From assembly GCF_009176705.1 (NCBI RefSeq), contig NZ_AP021847.1, positions 362,501-426,500 of the forward strand: a stretch of 64,000 bases of DNA, in the 5' to 3' direction. Shown piece by piece: positions 1-8,847 of the stretch (positions within the stretch are counted from its first letter, which is position 1; every line of letters begins with the position of its first letter). The position numbers were made by a program, and so were the translations under genes. The stretch comes from Pseudoalteromonas sp. A25. GTDB lineage: Bacteria; Pseudomonadota; Gammaproteobacteria; Enterobacterales; Alteromonadaceae. Under the pieces are notes generated by a model, which saw only the letters and a list, made by a program, of their open reading frames with translations, was not told where the DNA came from and ran no database searches.

Positions 1-1
1 T

Positions 2-1507
2 AAACAGCTTGAATCTCAAGTAGCAGAAAAAACAAATATTCTTAATTGTTTGTTCGATGGTGCGAACCAAGCGATATGGCTATTAAAAGTAGAACAATAT
101 CAAGATTTTAAGTTCCTCCAGTCAAACCATGCCGCATGTGAAAGTATGGGCGTTTCACCACAAGATATTATGAACAAGCGCTTGTCGGAAATAGGCTCGT
201 CTGTACTTAGCAACGATGTTATAAATAGAATAAGAAATAATTACTTACTATGCTGTGAGCGTAAGTTACCTCTGGAGTATATAGAAACACTACCTAGTAA
301 AAACGAAGAAAAGTGGTACCAAACAACTCTTTACCCAATACTTGACCCAAAAAATAACGTTGTAAAAATCGTGGGGACCGCCATAGATATCACCGCTCGC
401 AAACTAGCAGAACAGGAGCTTGAGCATAACCGTACATTCTTGGAGCAAATAATCAACTCCGCAGTATGTGGTTTATATCTTTACGACATTAAAGAAAGGC
501 GAAATATACAAATTAATCAACGTTATACTGATCTTTTAGGTTACACAATTGGCGATTTAAAAAATATAACACTGAATGAGCTTGTACATCCAGAAGACGA
601 ACAACAATTAATTGTTCATTTTGATGAAGTGCTTATAAGCAAAGAGCAGCAACTCATACCTATCAAATATCGTTTAAAACATAAGAATGGGCATTGGATT
701 AGTTGCAGCGCCGTACACACAATAATTACTAGAAGTAAAAATGGAACGCCAACAGTACTTCTGGGTACTTTTGTCGATATAACAGAGCAAGACCAACTAT
801 TGCAAAAGCTCAAGTCATCAAATGAAAATTTAGAGCACTTCGCTTTTCTAGCTTCTCATGATCTTCAAGAGCCTTTAAGAAAGATCATTGCTTTCACTGA
901 TAGTTTATCTGTTAGATTAAAAAATTACATTGGCAATGATGAAAACGCGCAATTTGAAATGTCTCGACTCATTGAAGCTTCAGATAAAATGCGCGTAATG
1001 ATACAAGCTTTACTCAAATTATCTAGATTACAATCACAGAAACTAATTCCTATCGAGACAACCTTAGGCAACCTTATCGATGATACATGCGAGCAGATCA
1101 GCTGTGCGATTGAGGAAACTAAAGCTCAAATTACCGTAGACACGCCAGATCAGCTTCTAGAAGTAGACAACTCTCTCTTCGTTCAGGTGTTCCAAAACCT
1201 CATCGCAAATAGCCTTAAATTCATCGAGAGCGATATAACACCAAGAATAAAAGTATTTAGCGAACTTAGAGACAATCAAATCATCATATATTACCAAGAC
1301 AATGGTATAGGCATTCAGGAACCATATTGGCAGAGTATCTTTGAGCCATTTAAACGGTTAGACAATGGAGTAACATATTCAGGCAGTGGTATCGGATTAG
1401 CTATGTGCAAAGAAATAATAAAACTGCATAACGGGAGTATTGCGTGTCGAAGTCACAAGAGTAACGGTACCACTTTTATTATTAACCTACCAAGCACTCG
1501 GGGGTAA
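2..1507 (+). CDS. PAS-domain sensor histidine kinase, 5' end outside window
   Basis: The reading frame is open to the left edge, so this is the C-terminal part of a longer kinase; the TTG at 50 is unlikely to be the true start. The residues before it (KQLESQVAEKTNIL) look like a coiled-coil signalling helix. Two PAS/PAC units follow (roughly residues 15-125 and 125-250 counted from the TTG). Then come a phytochrome-type HisKA box (HDLQEPLRKI) and an HATPase domain with an N box (QNLIANSLKF), DNGIGI and GSGIGLAMCKEI. It should autophosphorylate on the HDLQEP histidine and pass phosphate to the response regulator starting 3 bases downstream. No membrane segment is visible in the part present; the input domain is lost outside the window. 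Confidence 0.9.
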   Translation, partial: KQLESQVAEKTNILNCLFDGANQAIWLLKVEQYQDFKFLQSNHAACESMGVSPQDIMNKRLSEIGSSVLSNDVINRIRNNYLLCCERKLPLEYIETLPSKNEEKWYQTTLYPILDPKNNVVKIVGTAIDITARKLAEQELEHNRTFLEQIINSAVCGLYLYDIKERRNIQINQRYTDLLGYTIGDLKNITLNELVHPEDEQQLIVHFDEVLISKEQQLIPIKYRLKHKNGHWISCSAVHTIITRSKNGTPTVLLGTFVDITEQDQLLQKLKSSNENLEHFAFLASHDLQEPLRKIIAFTDSLSVRLKNYIGNDENAQFEMSRLIEASDKMRVMIQALLKLSRLQSQKLIPIETTLGNLIDDTCEQISCAIEETKAQITVDTPDQLLEVDNSLFVQVFQNLIANSLKFIESDITPRIKVFSELRDNQIIIYYQDNGIGIQEPYWQSIFEPFKRLDNGVTYSGSGIGLAMCKEIIKLHNGSIACRSHKSNGTTFIINLPSTRG

Positions 1508-1509
1508 GT

Positions 1510-1926
1510 ATGGATATAGTATTAGTGGATGACGACACCGATGATGTTTACCTATTTACAACTGCATGTGAATACATTACTCCAAAGCCAAATCTGATCG
1601 TATTACAAAATGGTGAACAGCTTTTGGAATATATAGATACTCACGGTCTCAAGGGAGATAAGCTCTATCTTGTAGACTTAAACATGCCAAAAATGGGGGG
1701 GCTAGAAGCCTTAAAGCACATTAAGCAAAGGGGCTTGGTCAATAAGTTATGTATAATTAGTTACACAACATCGAGTCAGCCTTCTGATATTGAACACGCT
1801 TTCTCGTTAGGCGCCAAGTCATATATAACAAAACCTAGTAAGGTAGTTGACCTAATTGAGCTGCTCGAAGTGCTTACTAAATACTGGTTCACTTACAATC
1901 ACTTTGCTAGGAGCAACAATGAATAA
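1510..1926 (+). CDS. Single-domain response regulator (Rcp1/CheY-like)
   Basis: This 138-residue protein is a bare receiver domain with no output domain. It has the acidic pocket (VDDDTDD, residues 6-12), the phospho-acceptor Asp56 in LVDLNMPKMGG, and the conserved Lys in ITKPS. The family is typical partner of HDLQEP-type kinases related to bacteriophytochromes. The start is set by a GGGGGTAAGT ribosome-binding stretch inside the kinase stop region. It overlaps the next gene by 8 bases, so kinase, receiver and receiver-GGDEF protein form one translationally coupled unit. Confidence 0.9.
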   Translation: MDIVLVDDDTDDVYLFTTACEYITPKPNLIVLQNGEQLLEYIDTHGLKGDKLYLVDLNMPKMGGLEALKHIKQRGLVNKLCIISYTTSSQPSDIEHAFSLGAKSYITKPSKVVDLIELLEVLTKYWFTYNHFARSNNE

Positions 1927-2839
1927 ATGGCTAATTTATCTTTTAGAAGATAATGAAGATGATATTTACTTAATACAGCAGTTCCTCGTGAACCATAATG
2001 GGCGTCATCAGTTTAAGCTTAAGTCTTTAAAAAACCTTGCTACATTAAAATTAGCTACACGGCAATGTTCACCTGACATTCTGCTCATTGACCTCAATTT
2101 ACCAGACAGCTCAGGGCTCAACACTCTTATTACCGTCAAACACTTCGTGCCAAACATTCCCATCGTTGTGCTCACTGGCGACTCAAATGAGAGAATTGGA
2201 GAGCAAACCATCCAGTTAGGTGCTCAAGATTACATTCCAAAACATGAACTAACGAGTTCTCTGTTAGCTAGAACAATCATTTTTTCAAAAGAGAGATTCG
2301 AATTGCAGCGTAATCTAGAGAATATGGTTGTAATGGATAAACTCACTATGCTCAATAACCGAGGCTCATTCGATAACGAACTACATAAGTATGTTCAAGA
2401 TGCTATCAGGTACGATACAAGTTTTGGTTTGCTGTTTATCGATTTAGATAACTTTAAAGCCGTTAATGATGAGTTAGGGCATCAAGCTGGAGATCAGCTC
2501 TTAAGAGGCATTGCTGCGAAACTAAAAATGTTTCGTCGAACATCTGATTTTGTAGCCAGGTATGGTGGAGACGAGTTCGTTATAATCGCGCCACATATAG
2601 CGGACAAAAACCAACTCATGAAACTGGCACAGCACAAGTATAGCTTACTTGCCGATAATTACTGCATCGAAGGAAGCAACAATCAAATCCATGAAATACA
2701 CCTAGAAGTGAGTATAGGCGCGGTACTCTTTCCTGATGATGGCGAAACCGAAAGCAAATTAATACAAAACGCCGATGCCTCGATGTATGAAGCAAAAGAA
2801 GCGGGAAAACCTTTTCGAATATGCAAGGACAAAGATTGA
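1919..2839 (+). CDS. Response regulator with GGDEF diguanylate cyclase output
   Basis: A receiver domain (residues 1-120, phospho-acceptor Asp58 in LLIDLNLPDSS) is joined to a GGDEF domain (residues 135-300). The signature RYGGDEF at 214-220 is intact, and an RxxD inhibitory site (RTSD, 207-210) lies five residues before it. It should therefore make cyclic di-GMP and be product-inhibited. I choose the ATG at 1919 because it follows an AGGAGC ribosome-binding site and overlaps the preceding stop codon (ATGAATAA); the longer in-frame extension upstream has no support. Phosphate probably comes from the upstream PAS kinase. 306 residues. Confidence 0.9.
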   Translation: MNKWLIYLLEDNEDDIYLIQQFLVNHNGRHQFKLKSLKNLATLKLATRQCSPDILLIDLNLPDSSGLNTLITVKHFVPNIPIVVLTGDSNERIGEQTIQLGAQDYIPKHELTSSLLARTIIFSKERFELQRNLENMVVMDKLTMLNNRGSFDNELHKYVQDAIRYDTSFGLLFIDLDNFKAVNDELGHQAGDQLLRGIAAKLKMFRRTSDFVARYGGDEFVIIAPHIADKNQLMKLAQHKYSLLADNYCIEGSNNQIHEIHLEVSIGAVLFPDDGETESKLIQNADASMYEAKEAGKPFRICKDKD

Positions 2840-2996
2840 CGAACACATATCATCGTAAATATCAGCTGCTTTCCATCACGCTTTCAGTAGAGCTATGCAG
2901 GGCCATAAAAAGCCATCATAAATAGATATTGGATGAGGCTCGTCAATATATCTCTGTATCAAATACTCGGAGCACGATCAAAAAACTTCTGCAATA

Positions 2997-3614
2997 TCAA
3001 ACCCAGCTATTATTTCGAATAATGCCGACAGCAAGGCCCTCAATCTCAAAAGACTGATACTCCAAATCAACAGTGATTGGCGAAAACTCTTCATTTTCAG
3101 CATGTAAAAGCACTTTTTTCCCCGCCTTCTCCAATCTTTTAACAGTTACTTCATCTTCAACTCTAGCAACAACAACCTGACCATTTTCTGCAACTTTAGT
3201 ACTGTGAACTGCTAGCAAATCTCCGTCTAAAATACCTATATCCTTCATACTCATACCATTTACTCTGAGTAAGTAATCGGCTGCTGGTTTAAATAAGTGA
3301 GCATCAATTTGGCAATGCGTTTCTACATGCTGCTGCGCTAAAATCGGCTCCCCAGCAGCTACGCGCCCAATCAGAGGTAGTCCTGGATCTTCTTTCTCTA
3401 TTTCTTCAACTAATCTAATCCCACGGCTCGCACCAGGCACCATTTCAATCACACCTTTTTTGGCTAGCGCCTTCAAGTGCTCTTCGGCTGCATTCGCGCT
3501 TTTAAACCCTAGTGCTTCTGCAATCTCAGCTCGAGTCGGAGGCATTCCCGTATCTTTAATAAACACCTTGATTAGTTCAAATACTTGTTCTTGTCTTTTT
3601 GTAAGTGGACGCAT
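2997..3614 (-). CDS. lexA: LexA SOS repressor
   Basis: A 205-residue LexA of full length. The N-terminal winged helix (residues 1-65, [15 protein letters not shown]) binds SOS boxes, and the C-terminal S24-type domain does RecA-stimulated self-cleavage. The cleavage site is Ala87-Gly88 (RVAAGEP), with the Ser122 nucleophile in NGMSMKD and Lys159 in VTVKRLEK. Two SOS boxes lie directly upstream, so it represses itself. It is monocistronic here, without the dinF or sulA partner seen in some gammaproteobacteria. Confidence 0.98.
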   Translation of the reverse strand: MRPLTKRQEQVFELIKVFIKDTGMPPTRAEIAEALGFKSANAAEEHLKALAKKGVIEMVPGASRGIRLVEEIEKEDPGLPLIGRVAAGEPILAQQHVETHCQIDAHLFKPAADYLLRVNGMSMKDIGILDGDLLAVHSTKVAENGQVVVARVEDEVTVKRLEKAGKKVLLHAENEEFSPITVDLEYQSFEIEGLAVGIIRNNSWV

Positions 3615-3618
3615 ACAA

Positions 3619-3634
3619 CTGGTTTTCCATACAG
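3619..3634 (-). promoter_or_regulatory. SOS box, proximal, lexA
   Basis: On the minus strand this reads CTGTATGGAAAACCAG, a CTG-N10-CAG LexA operator. It ends 5 bases before the lexA start codon, so bound LexA would also cover the ribosome-binding region. Confidence 0.85.
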
Positions 3635-3642
3635 TACATTTA

Positions 3643-3658
3643 CTGTGAGTATATACAG
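3643..3658 (-). promoter_or_regulatory. SOS box, distal, lexA
   Basis: On the minus strand this reads CTGTATATACTCACAG, very close to the consensus CTGTATATANNNNCAG. It is 24 bases from the proximal box (start to start), the same two-box arrangement as in Escherichia coli lexA. Confidence 0.92.
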
Positions 3659-3939
3659 TTAATAGAAAATCGCAATGGGTGAAGGGGAAATATCAAAGTA
3701 TTATTTCTAAACTAACAATATGCTTTTAAATTCCTTTTATACAAAAAGGTACGGTCTCTGTTTTTTTATCGACTGACCACGTTTATCAGCTGTATTTGAA
3801 CCTTAATAACGTCTGCTCGATGTTATTTTTGCTATACAGCAAAAGTGTTTCGCCATGCCTACTCATTGTTATTTTTAAAAGATCAATATAGTGTGAGATT
3901 CATCTCATTGTCGATGGCGTTTATACAAAGGTAATCATT
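3659..3939. other. Intergenic region between lexA and the DJ-1 gene
   Basis: AT-rich spacer holding the divergent promoters for lexA and the gene at 3940. No open frame with a ribosome-binding site and no strong hairpin was found. An AAAGGTAATC stretch just before 3940 serves as ribosome-binding site. Confidence 0.5.
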
Positions 3940-4611
3940 ATGAAAAAAGTACTTATTCCAGTTACTAACCATGCAACACTAGGCACTACAGAACAGGCAA
4001 ATGGTACCTATGCTCCAGAACTAACGCACGTGGTTCATGTATTGAACAGCAACAGCATTGCGTTTGATATTGCCTCTATACAAGGTGGCAAGGCGCCTCT
4101 TTACGGCACAGACATCGAAGGCGATGACGTGAATAGCCAAGTATTAAGTGACTCTTCGTTCAAAGCACAGATCGACAATACCTTAGTCGCTTCACAGGTG
4201 AATATTGAAGATTATGATGCGATTTTCTACCCGGGTGGCTTTGGCTTATTATCTGACTTAGCAATCAATAAAGACATTGGGGGCATGGCAGCAAAACATT
4301 ATGAAGCGGGCGGTATCATTGCAGCAGTATGCCATGGCCCAGCGGCATTATTACCAATTACATTAAGCAATGGTGAGCCTTTACTTGCTAACAAACACGT
4401 TACCGCATTTACCCGAGAAGAAGAAATAGACTTTGGCACTATTAATGATATTCCATTCTTATTAGAAGAATCGCTCACTCGTAACGCAGCAAAATACAGC
4501 AAAGTACAACCTTGGGGTGAATTTGTAATTGAAGATGACCGTGTCATTACAGGCCAAAATCCAACAAGCGCTCATGCTGTGGGCGAAGCTTTAGTAAAGC
4601 TATTGTCATAA
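3940..4611 (+). CDS. DJ-1/PfpI family (type 1 glutamine amidotransferase-like) protein
   Basis: 223 residues with the flavodoxin-like DJ-1/PfpI fold. The nucleophile elbow is AAVCHGPAAL with Cys131 followed by His132; the strand motif is DAIFYPGGFG (residues 93-102). The length and the insertion pattern resemble Hsp31-like members, which act as glyoxalase III or protein deglycase and chaperone; substrate here is not determined by sequence. It lies 9 bases before a glutathione S-transferase gene, which suggests a shared role in electrophile or carbonyl stress. Confidence 0.85.
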   Translation: MKKVLIPVTNHATLGTTEQANGTYAPELTHVVHVLNSNSIAFDIASIQGGKAPLYGTDIEGDDVNSQVLSDSSFKAQIDNTLVASQVNIEDYDAIFYPGGFGLLSDLAINKDIGGMAAKHYEAGGIIAAVCHGPAALLPITLSNGEPLLANKHVTAFTREEEIDFGTINDIPFLLEESLTRNAAKYSKVQPWGEFVIEDDRVITGQNPTSAHAVGEALVKLLS

Positions 4612-4620
4612 GAGCTGAAA

Positions 4621-5229
4621 ATGATAAAAGTACACCACCTAAATCAATCTCGCTCAACGCGAATTTTATGGCTATTAGAAGAGCTTGGCCTGCCCTACGA
4701 AGTTGAGCGGCACGAACGTGATAGCGCAACGCGTTTGGCCCCAGCAAGCTTGGCAAAAGTTCACCCACTAAGCAAAGCACCTATTATTGAACATAATGGT
4801 TTGGTGCTTTGCGAGTCGGGCGCAATCATTGAGTATATTCTTGATCAAGCACCAAGTGAGTATTTGCGCCCAGAGAAGGGTTCCAAAGCATACTTTCAAT
4901 ACTTAGAGTGGCTGCACTTTGCTGAAGGGTCTTTAGGCTTGCCAATTATTGCCCGTTTACTTATGAACATGGAACAGCGAGATGGCACCAAACCGATGGA
5001 TGGTTATATCAGCAAAGAGTTAAACCTAGATTTCTCATATATAGATAATGTGCTTGCAAAGCAAAACTACTTCGCTGGCGAGCAGTTTTCTGCCGCTGAT
5101 ATTATGATGACAATTTCGTTAGAAATCGCCGATAGCTTAAATTTACTTGAAGGGCACGATAATATCACCCGCTATCTTGGTGATATGCAAAGTAGAGAAG
5201 CGTATAAAAAAGCCCGCGCGTTTGGCTAA
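4621..5229 (+). CDS. Glutathione S-transferase
   Basis: 202 residues. The N-terminal thioredoxin-like domain has SRSTRILWLLEELGLPYEV at residues 9-27, the cis-Pro segment KAPIIEHNG and the glutathione-contact motif CESGAIIEYI. The all-alpha domain follows, with the N-capping motif FSAADIMMT. The motif before the first helix is NQSRSTR, so the catalytic residue is probably Ser rather than Tyr or Cys. It is cotranscribed with the DJ-1 gene and ended by a terminator at 5265. Confidence 0.9.
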   Translation: MIKVHHLNQSRSTRILWLLEELGLPYEVERHERDSATRLAPASLAKVHPLSKAPIIEHNGLVLCESGAIIEYILDQAPSEYLRPEKGSKAYFQYLEWLHFAEGSLGLPIIARLLMNMEQRDGTKPMDGYISKELNLDFSYIDNVLAKQNYFAGEQFSAADIMMTISLEIADSLNLLEGHDNITRYLGDMQSREAYKKARAFG

Positions 5230-5264
5230 TGAGTTAAGTTTTCATTATTCAGTTTTAAAGGTTT

Positions 5265-5305
5265 AAACTCGCGACGCTGTTATGTACAGAGCGCGAGTTT
5301 TTCAT
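5265..5305 (+). terminator. Rho-independent terminator after the GST gene
   Basis: Arms AAACTCGCG (5265-5273) and CGCGAGTTT (5292-5300) pair perfectly around an 18-base loop and run into a T-rich tract. Confidence 0.8.
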
Positions 5306-5616
5306 TTATAAATGCTGGCGTTTTGATTTGCTTTGGACCTATTGTGTTTGCAAAATAGTCAAAGGCGCATTGTCTTCAAACAACCGTGCAAAATACCCCT
5401 AAAAGTGGTATTGATTATCACACTGAGTAACGCTGCTTGTATGTGAGGTCCTCACTTTAGCCGATAACTAACGGGGGCATGCTTGAGTACTGTGCTGTTA
5501 TTGCACACCCATTTCGTCACTCGGTACTCGCTTAGCGTCATTCTGAACTTGTTTAAGAACCCATTACAGGCAAACAATCAGCATTGGCAAAACAGAATGG
5601 TTTTTAGGAAGAGAAT
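5306..5616. other. Intergenic region before the acetyltransferase
   Basis: About 300 bases with no convincing frame or repeat. A GGAAGAGA ribosome-binding stretch occurs just before the start at 5617. Confidence 0.4.
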
Positions 5617-6099
5617 ATGATCACCGCAATAACACAAAAAGACTTTCGCAACTTTTGGCCCACCTTTAAAAACATCATACAAGCACAGCAAACCTACGCA
5701 TTTGACTCAAACATGTCATTTGAAGAGGCTTATCAACTTTGGTGCCAATCACCACTCAAAGCTTTTGCTTATAAAGTTGACGGTGTAGTTTTAGGCACGT
5801 ATTACCTCAAAGCTAACGCCATGGGCCCAAGCAGTCATATTTGTAATTGTGGCTATATGGTCAGCGAAGCCGCAAGAGGCCAAGGTATTGCGCAAAAGCT
5901 CTGTGAACACTCGCAACGTATAGCCAAAGAAATGGGATTTGAAGCCATGCAATTTAACAGCGTGGTAAGCACCAATGAAGGTGCTATACGTTTATGGCAA
6001 AGACTTGGTTATAGCATTATAGGTACAATTCCCAAAGCCTATAAGCACCCACAGTTGGGGTATGTCGATAGTCATATTATGCATAAGTTTCTGGTTTAG
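5617..6099 (+). CDS. GNAT family N-acetyltransferase
   Basis: 160 residues of a single GNAT fold. The acetyl-CoA pyrophosphate loop is VSEAARGQGIAQKLCEHS (around residues 87-104), matching the Q/R-x-x-G-x-G/A motif. The later NEGAIRLWQRLGY segment is typical of amino-group acetyltransferases of small molecules. It resembles yeast Mpr1/RimI-like proteins with an N-terminal FRNFWPTFKNI segment. Substrate unknown. It stands alone between long spacers. Confidence 0.85.
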   Translation: MITAITQKDFRNFWPTFKNIIQAQQTYAFDSNMSFEEAYQLWCQSPLKAFAYKVDGVVLGTYYLKANAMGPSSHICNCGYMVSEAARGQGIAQKLCEHSQRIAKEMGFEAMQFNSVVSTNEGAIRLWQRLGYSIIGTIPKAYKHPQLGYVDSHIMHKFLV

Positions 6100-6712
6100 T
6101 TAAATTAGGACCCAAATACAGTGCATACCACGCGATGAATTGGTTTACAGCTAAGCGCTTAAAGTGTCGACAAGCTAGCTAAAATCTAATCTGATATGCA
6201 GCTTGTGATTTTGTCTAATAACATTATTAGTCGCTGTTTGAGAATAAAGAAGCAAGCCGCGATTTTGGCTATTTTTGTTTGTTGTTTATAAACAGAATTT
6301 TGAGTGGAATTATAAGGCAATGTAGTATCCGCAATTTTAGGGGGTTATGAACCACTAAAATGGTAGAGAATAAGCTGTCTGGTAAACACTGAAAAGGATA
6401 GCACTTTGTCACCTTTAAAAATTTTAATAGATAAACATATTGGTGCTGATAGCCTTTCCGAGATTCAACATTCACTAAATGAACTAAACATTGGACTAGA
6501 AATTAAAGAGCGCTCAAGAAAAGGATCATATTTATCTTTAGACTGGGTTTAGTGGTCAATACTTTTCGGTAAATCGGTATAACAGCCTATTTCAGCTTAC
6601 TGCCGTTGCTCGTTCGTTTAGATAATCGCAGCGAATCCCTGCCCCTATCAACTACTCATCGGCCCTTTGCGTATCGACCTTTCCTAAACGAGCTAATTTT
6701 TCAAAGCCTTGA
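6100..6712. other. Non-coding region with one small candidate frame
   Basis: Apart from the small frame at 6406-6552, I see no gene here. The stretch 6560-6710 has a mixed composition and could be remains of an older inserted element, but no transposase motif can be read. Confidence 0.4.
6406..6552 (+). CDS. Possible small protein of 48 residues
   Basis: A frame from TTG at 6406 follows an AAAAGG ribosome-binding stretch nine bases upstream. It encodes a short soluble protein that begins SPLKILIDKHIGADSL and ends RKGSYLSLDWV. The amphipathic central helix and basic patch look protein-like, but TTG start, isolation and small size make it doubtful. It could also be the end of a decayed gene. 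No family recognised. Confidence 0.3.
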   Translation: MSPLKILIDKHIGADSLSEIQHSLNELNIGLEIKERSRKGSYLSLDWV

Positions 6713-6877
6713 GTTATACCAACCCGCAATAACTGTTATTCTTTTCAAAGGTAAAATACAATGCGGCTAGCGTTAAAAGTTTCTCATTTAAAACAAATAA
6801 ATAACAAAATTTTTGCCCAGCTACCAACAAGATTTCATAACCTAAAAAGGCCACTTAGTTAAGCGGATTGGTATTAC
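6713..6877. repeat. MITE-like repeat, copy 1
   Basis: The ends are inverted copies: TTATACCAACCCGCAATAAC on the left (6714-6733) and, read on the minus strand, GTAATACCAATCCGCTTAAC on the right. The whole 165-base unit aligns, in reverse orientation, with 51617-51778. Shared blocks include TGGCCT-TTT, TTTTAACG-GCTAGC and TTATTGC. It contains no gene. The right end lies 5 bases from the stop codon of the lipoprotein gene. Confidence 0.75.
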
Positions 6878-6881
6878 ACAT

Positions 6882-8471
6882 TTACAGTTTTCGATAGTCA
6901 CACGTGTGAATGCCACCATTTGAGGTTTCAACAAACCTTACATACTCGCTCTCAGGGAACATCGATTTAGCCAAAGCTGTCATTGCACTATTTGGAAATC
7001 TTCTTTTATAGGCTTCCAAAGCCGACAGTAAAAACTGATTGGTTTCTAAATCAAAATTCTCATAGGTTTGGTTGTTCCAATTTTTTAATTGCTCCGGCGA
7101 GGCAAAAAATGGGTTTTGATATTGAGTATACTGGTGATACAGCTCGTTATCAGAGTAAGCCCTTAAATTGAAGTCAATCATCGTCTCTATTGATTTGCCA
7201 TCTATCTCAACCGAATACAGGTCATAACCCTGCATCGCTGCAACCTCTGCCATCATAATGACAGACGCGAGCGCTGATGTAGAATAACCTAGCGCAGAGT
7301 CTCCTCGCTGTGATTCAAAAACTATTGAGCCATCAGCTCTAACTTGTTTATCTAAAATCATAAAATAGCGCGCAATACCTCTTCTAAAGTAGTCATCGTT
7401 ATTTTCTGTCACTCCCAGCATCATTAGACCCAAATCACCTAACCAGCCTATGTTACCTTGCTCTAATAGCGTCGGCATATCTGAACCTATCGCATGAGCT
7501 TGAGATACATATATTTTTTGAGCCCACTGCTCGAAGAAGTTTTGTATCGCCTCAAGTTGAGGTAATTCAATGTCTCGGTGAGATTTTAATGAATGCCAAG
7601 CTATGACTGTAGACGGTAGTGCATATCTCAAATTAACTCTTTCAACACCATCAACCGCATCGATATCAGACATAGGTGCATAATTGGCCCATACAGAAAA
7701 GTTCGACAGCATGGTATCGAATGAACTTTGTTCTGCGCGATAAACGGCATTTACTCTTTCAAAAGTCATACTATTAGATAGTTCGGATAGGCCGTTGCTA
7801 AACACCTCAGTATTGTTTTGTGAAACATCAGAAGACGACACCAACCTGCCTATTGGAAACAAATCAACTGGGCAAAGCTCAAACATTTGCTGCTCGGTTG
7901 CGCTAGATAACTCAAGCTGTCTGGCACGTTCATCAACATGAAGCACAGCAGAGTTCACAACGGTATAATCGGTTAACCTTCCGTATCCATAGTTTGAGAA
8001 CTTTTTCAATTCACAGCCATAATCGGTATTGTTAACTTCTCCTTCGAGGCCACACACTGCCACCCAGTTAGAGCCAGGCTCTAAAAACGTACCAGGGAAT
8101 TCGTCAACAAATATCTCAACCGACGCTGTCGCTTTATTACCACTTGGATCCGCAGCAGTGAAAACAGCCTCAAACGTGCCAAATGGAATAACCTGCGGAA
8201 TGTTATGCGAGATAGTCACTGTACCGCTGTTGTCTGTCGCCGTCACTGAGTTAATAAAATCAACAATTTGTTGTGAGCTCGCAGTCATTCCACTCTGCGT
8301 ATCTGCATCTACAACAAGATCGCTAGGTGCCGTTATTGTCGGAGCCGATGTATCTTTTGTGATCGGGGGAGTTGTTTCAACACCGCCATCGCTGGGGCCA
8401 TTACTTTCGCTACCGCCACCACAAGCGGCAAGTAACACACTTGCTATGAGCAATAAGTAACTCTTATTCAT
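6882..8471 (-). CDS. Lipoprotein with HYR-like domain and alginate-lyase-like domain
   Basis: 529 residues. A lipoprotein signal ends in the lipobox LLAACGGGS, so Cys17 is probably lipidated. A Gly/Ser/Thr-rich linker leads to a beta-sandwich of the HYR/PKD kind (residues 43-128; ATDNSGTVTIS, AADPSGNKATASV). The C-terminal part (about 230-510) resembles the alpha/alpha-barrel of family PL5 alginate lyases: ADGSIVFESQRGDSALGYSTSALASVIMM corresponds to the DG-LP-E-RG-ALHYH segment of AlgL, with Tyr in place of the second histidine region. Activity is therefore uncertain. Likely a surface or periplasmic polysaccharide-acting protein; monocistronic. Confidence 0.75.
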   Translation of the reverse strand: MNKSYLLLIASVLLAACGGGSESNGPSDGGVETTPPITKDTSAPTITAPSDLVVDADTQSGMTASSQQIVDFINSVTATDNSGTVTISHNIPQVIPFGTFEAVFTAADPSGNKATASVEIFVDEFPGTFLEPGSNWVAVCGLEGEVNNTDYGCELKKFSNYGYGRLTDYTVVNSAVLHVDERARQLELSSATEQQMFELCPVDLFPIGRLVSSSDVSQNNTEVFSNGLSELSNSMTFERVNAVYRAEQSSFDTMLSNFSVWANYAPMSDIDAVDGVERVNLRYALPSTVIAWHSLKSHRDIELPQLEAIQNFFEQWAQKIYVSQAHAIGSDMPTLLEQGNIGWLGDLGLMMLGVTENNDDYFRRGIARYFMILDKQVRADGSIVFESQRGDSALGYSTSALASVIMMAEVAAMQGYDLYSVEIDGKSIETMIDFNLRAYSDNELYHQYTQYQNPFFASPEQLKNWNNQTYENFDLETNQFLLSALEAYKRRFPNSAMTALAKSMFPESEYVRFVETSNGGIHTCDYRKL

Positions 8472-8818
8472 TTGCTAATCTCACTCTACTTTTCTAAGGC
8501 TTAAATCGCGGCCATTTTATACGATTCACTTAGACTGAGCTATTTTAAAAGTAAATTAATTGCAATTTACAGGACAATAGACTTACTTGCCGCTAAAAAA
8601 ACAAGAGCTTTAACGGAACCTACCCCCTCCCAAATCCAAATTTAATTTCTTTTTTTGCAATTAAATGTAAGCCTTTCACTGCCACTTTTTCAGCTTTGAT
8701 TTGGTAATTAAATACAATAAAAGCGGTGAGAGGACCGTCACACAAGTAGCGTTTTTTTAAATGCCTTGTATGGCCATATGTGACGTTATGATATTTGATG
8801 GTGCTGAGAGTTACAGCC
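8472..8818. other. Intergenic region upstream of the lipoprotein gene
   Basis: AT-rich, with poly-A and poly-T runs and no supported frame. It holds the leftward promoter of the lipoprotein gene and the downstream end of the sensor-kinase operon. Confidence 0.4.
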
Positions 8819-8845
8819 CAGTTAAGTAACTACACTACTTAACTG
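8819..8845 (-). terminator. Perfect stem-loop at the end of the kinase operon
   Basis: CAGTTAAGTA and TACTTAACTG pair perfectly over 10 bases around a 7-base loop. The stem begins 3 bases past the kinase stop. There is no T-run on the minus strand, so it may be a 3' end stabiliser rather than an intrinsic terminator. Confidence 0.55.
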
Positions 8846-8847
8846 AC

